From the NCBI RefSeq assembly GCF_900110345.1, contig NZ_FODJ01000002.1, positions 124,001 through 188,000 of the forward strand: a stretch of 64,000 bases of DNA. Reading direction: 5' to 3'. Of the stretch, positions 60,926-64,000 are shown in pieces. The DNA comes from Amphibacillus marinus (GTDB lineage Bacteria > Bacillota > Bacilli > Bacillales > Amphibacillaceae). A program made the translations under genes and the position numbers. A model generated the notes under the pieces. That model worked only from the letters and a program-made list of their open reading frames with translations, had not been told where the DNA came from and made no database searches. How positions within the stretch are numbered: the first letter of the stretch is position 1; each line of letters starts with the position of its first letter.

Positions 60926-61651
60926 TTACACATGTACCCAATAGCTTTGCCCATCTTTGCTTCGATTCATAAACCCATACTCTATTAAATAGCGTCTAAC
61001 TGTAACATAATCGAAAAAAATTGTTTTTAACAGCTCATTAACCTCTCGCTCATGATAATTCACCGTTCGATCAAACTTTTTAATGACTTCCTGTAAAATA
61101 ATAAGCTTTCTTTTTTCCTTACTTGGAAACTGATTTACTCGCCCTTGCTCGTCAAAGTAGGAGCTAATCACCTTCTCACGCTCTGCTTCTGTTATTGCAT
61201 AACGATCATCCACCATTGTCGCCCCCTTGTGTATCGGTACAAATTCATCAGATGTATCCACTAAATCCATTATTGCTAAAAAAATATTTGCTTGCCGCTC
61301 CTTCTCGCGAAACTTAAAGCGATGATTCCGTATCGTCGACACCGATAGATCAAGCCGTTTAGCAATGTCCTTATCTGACATCCCTTGAGAAAACAGGGTC
61401 AATAACTGTGTCTGATGATCGGATAAACCCGTCTGTCGTTTATCAAGAGTAAGTAACTGGGTTAAAGCAGATTGGTGATCCTGCTGAACATGAATTTGAA
61501 TTGCTCGTTCTGCGGTAAAAAAAGCATCATCGATCTGATATATCTGTCCTTCCTTGTTTACCTGATCACAATATATGCAATAATAGGTGTTATCTTCTTT
61601 GTAAAAACCATTTCGATAATCAATTGTTTTATAATCAAATTCGTTTTTCAT
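60926..61651 (-). CDS. LuxR-type regulator with C-terminal DUF2087
   Basis: 241 residues. An N-terminal part with CIYCDQV and a His-rich segment (a possible zinc finger, about 24-62), a LuxR helix-turn-helix (about 75-125; FSQGMSDKDIAKRLDLSVSTIRNHRFKFRE) and a C-terminal DUF2087 domain (FDRTVNYHEREVNELLKTIFFDYVTVRRYLIEYGFMNR) that ends with YWV. Such proteins are transcription regulators of unknown signal. It is divergent from the DapA-family gene and may control it. Confidence 0.85.
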   Translation of the reverse strand: MKNEFDYKTIDYRNGFYKEDNTYYCIYCDQVNKEGQIYQIDDAFFTAERAIQIHVQQDHQSALTQLLTLDKRQTGLSDHQTQLLTLFSQGMSDKDIAKRLDLSVSTIRNHRFKFREKERQANIFLAIMDLVDTSDEFVPIHKGATMVDDRYAITEAEREKVISSYFDEQGRVNQFPSKEKRKLIILQEVIKKFDRTVNYHEREVNELLKTIFFDYVTVRRYLIEYGFMNRSKDGQSYWVHV

Positions 61652-61792
61652 CTATAAATAAACAAACCTTTCTAATTAAAGTTTATTTAATATTAACACA
61701 AAGATATTTTCAGAGCAAGGGGAGAAGCCAACCAATCATTTATATACGTTAGGAGCTAAAACCGCTATACTAATTAAAAAGGAGTGTGGACG

Positions 61793-62656
61793 ATGTTAAC
61801 TGCCCCGTATCATATTGCAATTCCAACTGCATTTTATTCAGACGAATCATTGAATACTAAAGCAACTATCGCTTACATAAAATCCCTTTATAATCAAGGG
61901 GTAGCATCCGTTTTAGTCTGTGGAACAACCGGTGAGCAACACAGCATGAATATTGAGGAGAAACTTGCTTTACTTGAAACTCTCTCCTTAGAAAAGGCAT
62001 TGCTTGAGAACATGGAGATCATCTTTGGTGTCTCTGCTATTAGACAAACGGAGGCAACTCAACTAGCCACAGCTATCAAGCAAGTTAAGATCGCAGGTAT
62101 TCTTGTTGGATTCCCACCATACCTTGTACCAACACAAAATGAAGCCATACAATACGCTCGAGATATTGTACAGCATTGTCAGAAACCTACCATTCTATAT
62201 AATAATCCGAGACGAACAGGATTTAACTTAACGACAGAGAGCCTAATAGAACTAAGTCAAGAGGGACTAATAGTCGGATTAAAAGAAGCTGGTGATATGT
62301 ATCGCGTCCCGTTATTAAAAAGCGAGCTGAGCGAATCATTTTCCTTTTATGCTGGTGGTGAACTGGATCTAGCAGAGAAGGTACAACTGGGGTTTAACCG
62401 TTTGTCATCTATCACTGGTAATCTTAAGCCTTTAGCAATTGGAGCTTGGTTTTTCAGTTTATTAAATAACAAGCCGATAACGATGCAGGAGCACAATGAG
62501 GTGCTAGAACTTATTAACGAAACACTTACAGGATCTGCATTGCCATATATTAAGCAACAACTAAATCAAGCTGGCTTTAATATCGGCATTTGCCGTCGCC
62601 CACTTGGTCAGGATAACCTTGATTTAAAGGAGACTACTTATGACAATATTAATTGA
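61793..62656 (+). CDS. DapA-family lyase/aldolase
   Basis: 287 residues of the dihydrodipicolinate synthase/N-acetylneuraminate lyase family: VCGTTGEQHSM, the Tyr motif TILYNNPRRTG and the Schiff-base Lys in IVGLKEAGDM. True DapA function is not assured because no lysine genes are adjacent; a keto-acid aldolase, for example for ketodeoxygluconate-like compounds near the uronate genes, is an alternative. A GTG at 61784 overlaps the ribosome site AAAGGAG, so the ATG at 61793 is used. Confidence 0.85.
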   Translation: MLTAPYHIAIPTAFYSDESLNTKATIAYIKSLYNQGVASVLVCGTTGEQHSMNIEEKLALLETLSLEKALLENMEIIFGVSAIRQTEATQLATAIKQVKIAGILVGFPPYLVPTQNEAIQYARDIVQHCQKPTILYNNPRRTGFNLTTESLIELSQEGLIVGLKEAGDMYRVPLLKSELSESFSFYAGGELDLAEKVQLGFNRLSSITGNLKPLAIGAWFFSLLNNKPITMQEHNEVLELINETLTGSALPYIKQQLNQAGFNIGICRRPLGQDNLDLKETTYDNIN

Positions 62657-62750
62657 AGACGGCTCGGTTTTTTTACTAGTTCCGTAGAATCAAGTACAAA
62701 TATAGTTAATAAGTTATAATTTGGATATTTAAGAACGGAGGATGATGTTT

Positions 62751-63551
62751 ATGTTTCATGCAAAAGCAATGGTATTCGACCTTGACGGGACCTTACTTAA
62801 CTCAAACAAACAGCTGTCAAAGCGAACGATTACCGCCTTAATAGCAGCACGGGATAATGGTATTAAATTAATTTTTGCCACGGCTCGTCCACCTCGTGTG
62901 ACCAGCTTTGCTAATATTGAACTAGCCCAATTGGGGACAATGGTCTATTATAATGGTGCTTATTTTTCCTGTCCAGTTACCAATATAGAAAAGCACTATG
63001 CTATTCCACACAGACTATCTAAAGAAATTATTCGTAAATGCCATGAAGAGGATGCTAACCTTAGCATTGAAGTCATGGACAAGTGGTATAGTCTAAAACC
63101 ATTAAATTATCGTGCATTTATGCATGTTAATCATGATCCAATCCCCTTACCATTTGCACAGTTAATTCAACTACAAGCAACCAAAATCTTATTAACTGAT
63201 TTTCCTTTAAATGCGCCACTTCTCAATCATTATCAAGATGAACTAAATATCTTGATAACAGACAATAATCGTTTAGTTCAGATTATGGCAAAAGAAGTAG
63301 CTAAAGAACATGCTACCGCTTATCTACTAGAAAAATTAAAACTAACTTTCTCAGAGGTAGCTTGCTTTGGCGATGATTATAATGACTTTGGTCTATTTAA
63401 GAAATGTGGCTTTCCAGTAGCGATGGGCAATGCCGTATCTGCACTAAAACAAATTGCTCGGCACCAAACAAGTACAAACGACCAAGATGGTGTTGCGGTT
63501 GTCATTGAGCAGATGCTTTGCTATTCACGAAGTTCTAACCCAGCAACATAA
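62751..63551 (+). CDS. HAD-superfamily phosphatase, Cof type
   Basis: 266 residues. Motif I is MVFDLDGTLLNSN, motif II IFATARPP, motif III Lys near VAKEHATAYLL and motif IV CFGDDYNDFGLFKKCG, with the C2-type cap of Cof phosphatases between. It hydrolyses a small phosphorylated metabolite, possibly a sugar or cofactor phosphate. ATGs at 62742 and 62745 adjoin GGAGG; the ATG at 62751 has a proper 9-nt spacing. Its 3' end overlaps the next, convergent gene by 31 bp. Confidence 0.9.
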   Translation: MFHAKAMVFDLDGTLLNSNKQLSKRTITALIAARDNGIKLIFATARPPRVTSFANIELAQLGTMVYYNGAYFSCPVTNIEKHYAIPHRLSKEIIRKCHEEDANLSIEVMDKWYSLKPLNYRAFMHVNHDPIPLPFAQLIQLQATKILLTDFPLNAPLLNHYQDELNILITDNNRLVQIMAKEVAKEHATAYLLEKLKLTFSEVACFGDDYNDFGLFKKCGFPVAMGNAVSALKQIARHQTSTNDQDGVAVVIEQMLCYSRSSNPAT

Positions 63552-64000
63552 TTGGCACCTAGCGCTTGAATAATAGTTCCTGCTGTGACAATGAACTGCC
63601 CGACCTGCAAGCTGTCTGATTCTACCACTACTGCACCAACAGCCTTCAACCCAGCGCCGAAAGATTGGGCGGCATTACCAACCATAAAATCATATGCCTC
63701 CAATTCATAATTAGACAATGTAGCCATACCTGCCCCAATTGTTTGTAAGCTGTCCCCTAAAATAATTAGCCTTGTTCCTTCCTCATCTTCAATTACATCA
63801 TAGCGGTTAAGTGCGACACCAACAGCAGCAGTTGCCGCACCAATACCATCGGCCCAATTTCCAAAAAAGCTTAGCCAATCAGGAAAAGTAGTAACGCCTA
63901 ATAAAAAAGCACCAAAGGCTTGAAAACCGTCGCCAATTATTGATAATAAGTCATTATCAAACTGATCCTCTGCTAGGTTTATCGTCTCTGCAGCAGAACT
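63521..64000 (-). CDS. repetitive protein, DUF6944-like (start beyond window)
   Basis: The frame stays open from the window edge to a TAG at 63521, giving 159 residues of the C-terminal part. It is built of loose repeats of about 20-30 residues: GDGFQAFGAFLLGV, GNWADGIGAATAAVGVAL, GDSLQTIGAGMATL, GNAAQSFGAGLKAVGAVV, AGTIIQALGANYVAG. Glycine/alanine-rich helices of this kind suggest a membrane or spore-surface associated protein; the DUF6944 name is from memory of similar Bacillus proteins. Function unknown. Confidence 0.75.
   Translation of the reverse strand, partial: SSAAETINLAEDQFDNDLLSIIGDGFQAFGAFLLGVTTFPDWLSFFGNWADGIGAATAAVGVALNRYDVIEDEEGTRLIILGDSLQTIGAGMATLSNYELEAYDFMVGNAAQSFGAGLKAVGAVVVESDSLQVGQFIVTAGTIIQALGANYVAGLELRE

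Overview
The window looks like the chromosome of a low-GC, Gram-positive, spore-former-type Bacillaceae bacterium, near Amphibacillus, Halolactibacillus, Gracilibacillus or Oceanobacillus. The basis is AT-rich DNA with strong AGGAGG-type ribosome sites, Bacillus-type families (YesLMN-like and LplABC-like proteins, LnrJKLMN, YdaT, YtrA, MhqO, PdxK), cre, Fur and SigB-like sites, and a degenerate copy of a repeat common in Bacillaceae. The genus is an inference. Isoprenoids are made by the mevalonate route, which is unusual for this family.

Layout. 1-3.8 kb is one end of an integrated mobile element: small leftward genes, divergent Cro-like and repressor genes with shared operators, and a tyrosine integrase next to chromosomal sseA. 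3.9-10.8 kb holds a C30 carotenoid operon (two CrtN/CrtP-type flavoenzymes, crtM, fni) facing a CarH-type B12 photoreceptor gene; three 11-bp direct repeats lie on the crt promoter. 10.9-15.1 kb holds pepT, a 47-aa membrane protein, an HD hydrolase, queC and a ROK kinase. 15.1-20.4 kb is an lnrJKLMN-like two-component system plus ABC exporter. 20.5-24.6 kb holds an MhqO-type dioxygenase with an MhqR-like operator, an S9 peptidase and pcp.

24.6-29.6 kb is mvaK2-mvaD-mvaK1, apparently continuous with a TctA-like permease and a 90-aa partner behind a Fur-box promoter. 30-31.6 kb holds pdxK and a SigB-type ydaT. 31.5-38.9 kb holds a tetR-regulated ABC exporter and a YtrA-type GntR operon with two ABC transporters whose promoter sits in a perfect 42-bp palindrome.

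39-59.8 kb is a glucuronoxylan island. An LplABC-like importer takes up aldouronates and xylo-oligosaccharides. GH67 (aguA), GH10 (xynA), GH8 (Rex) and GH43 cut them inside the cell, because none has a signal peptide. XylAB takes xylose to xylulose 5-phosphate; a short-chain reductase and UxuA take fructuronate towards ketodeoxygluconate. Control elements are a YesM/YesN-like two-component system, a lipoprotein, a XylR-type operator and several cre sites. The last 4 kb holds an RNHCP zinc-ribbon protein, a LuxR/DUF2087 regulator, a DapA-family lyase, a HAD phosphatase and the end of a repetitive protein.

The most notable observations are the CarH/three-repeat operator pair, the Fur-promoter/TctA-like/mevalonate arrangement, the 42-bp palindrome, a dispersed two-part intergenic repeat, and the lipoprotein-DUF624-kinase unit opposite the xylan genes. 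No rRNA, tRNA, CRISPR array or complete insertion sequence was seen.
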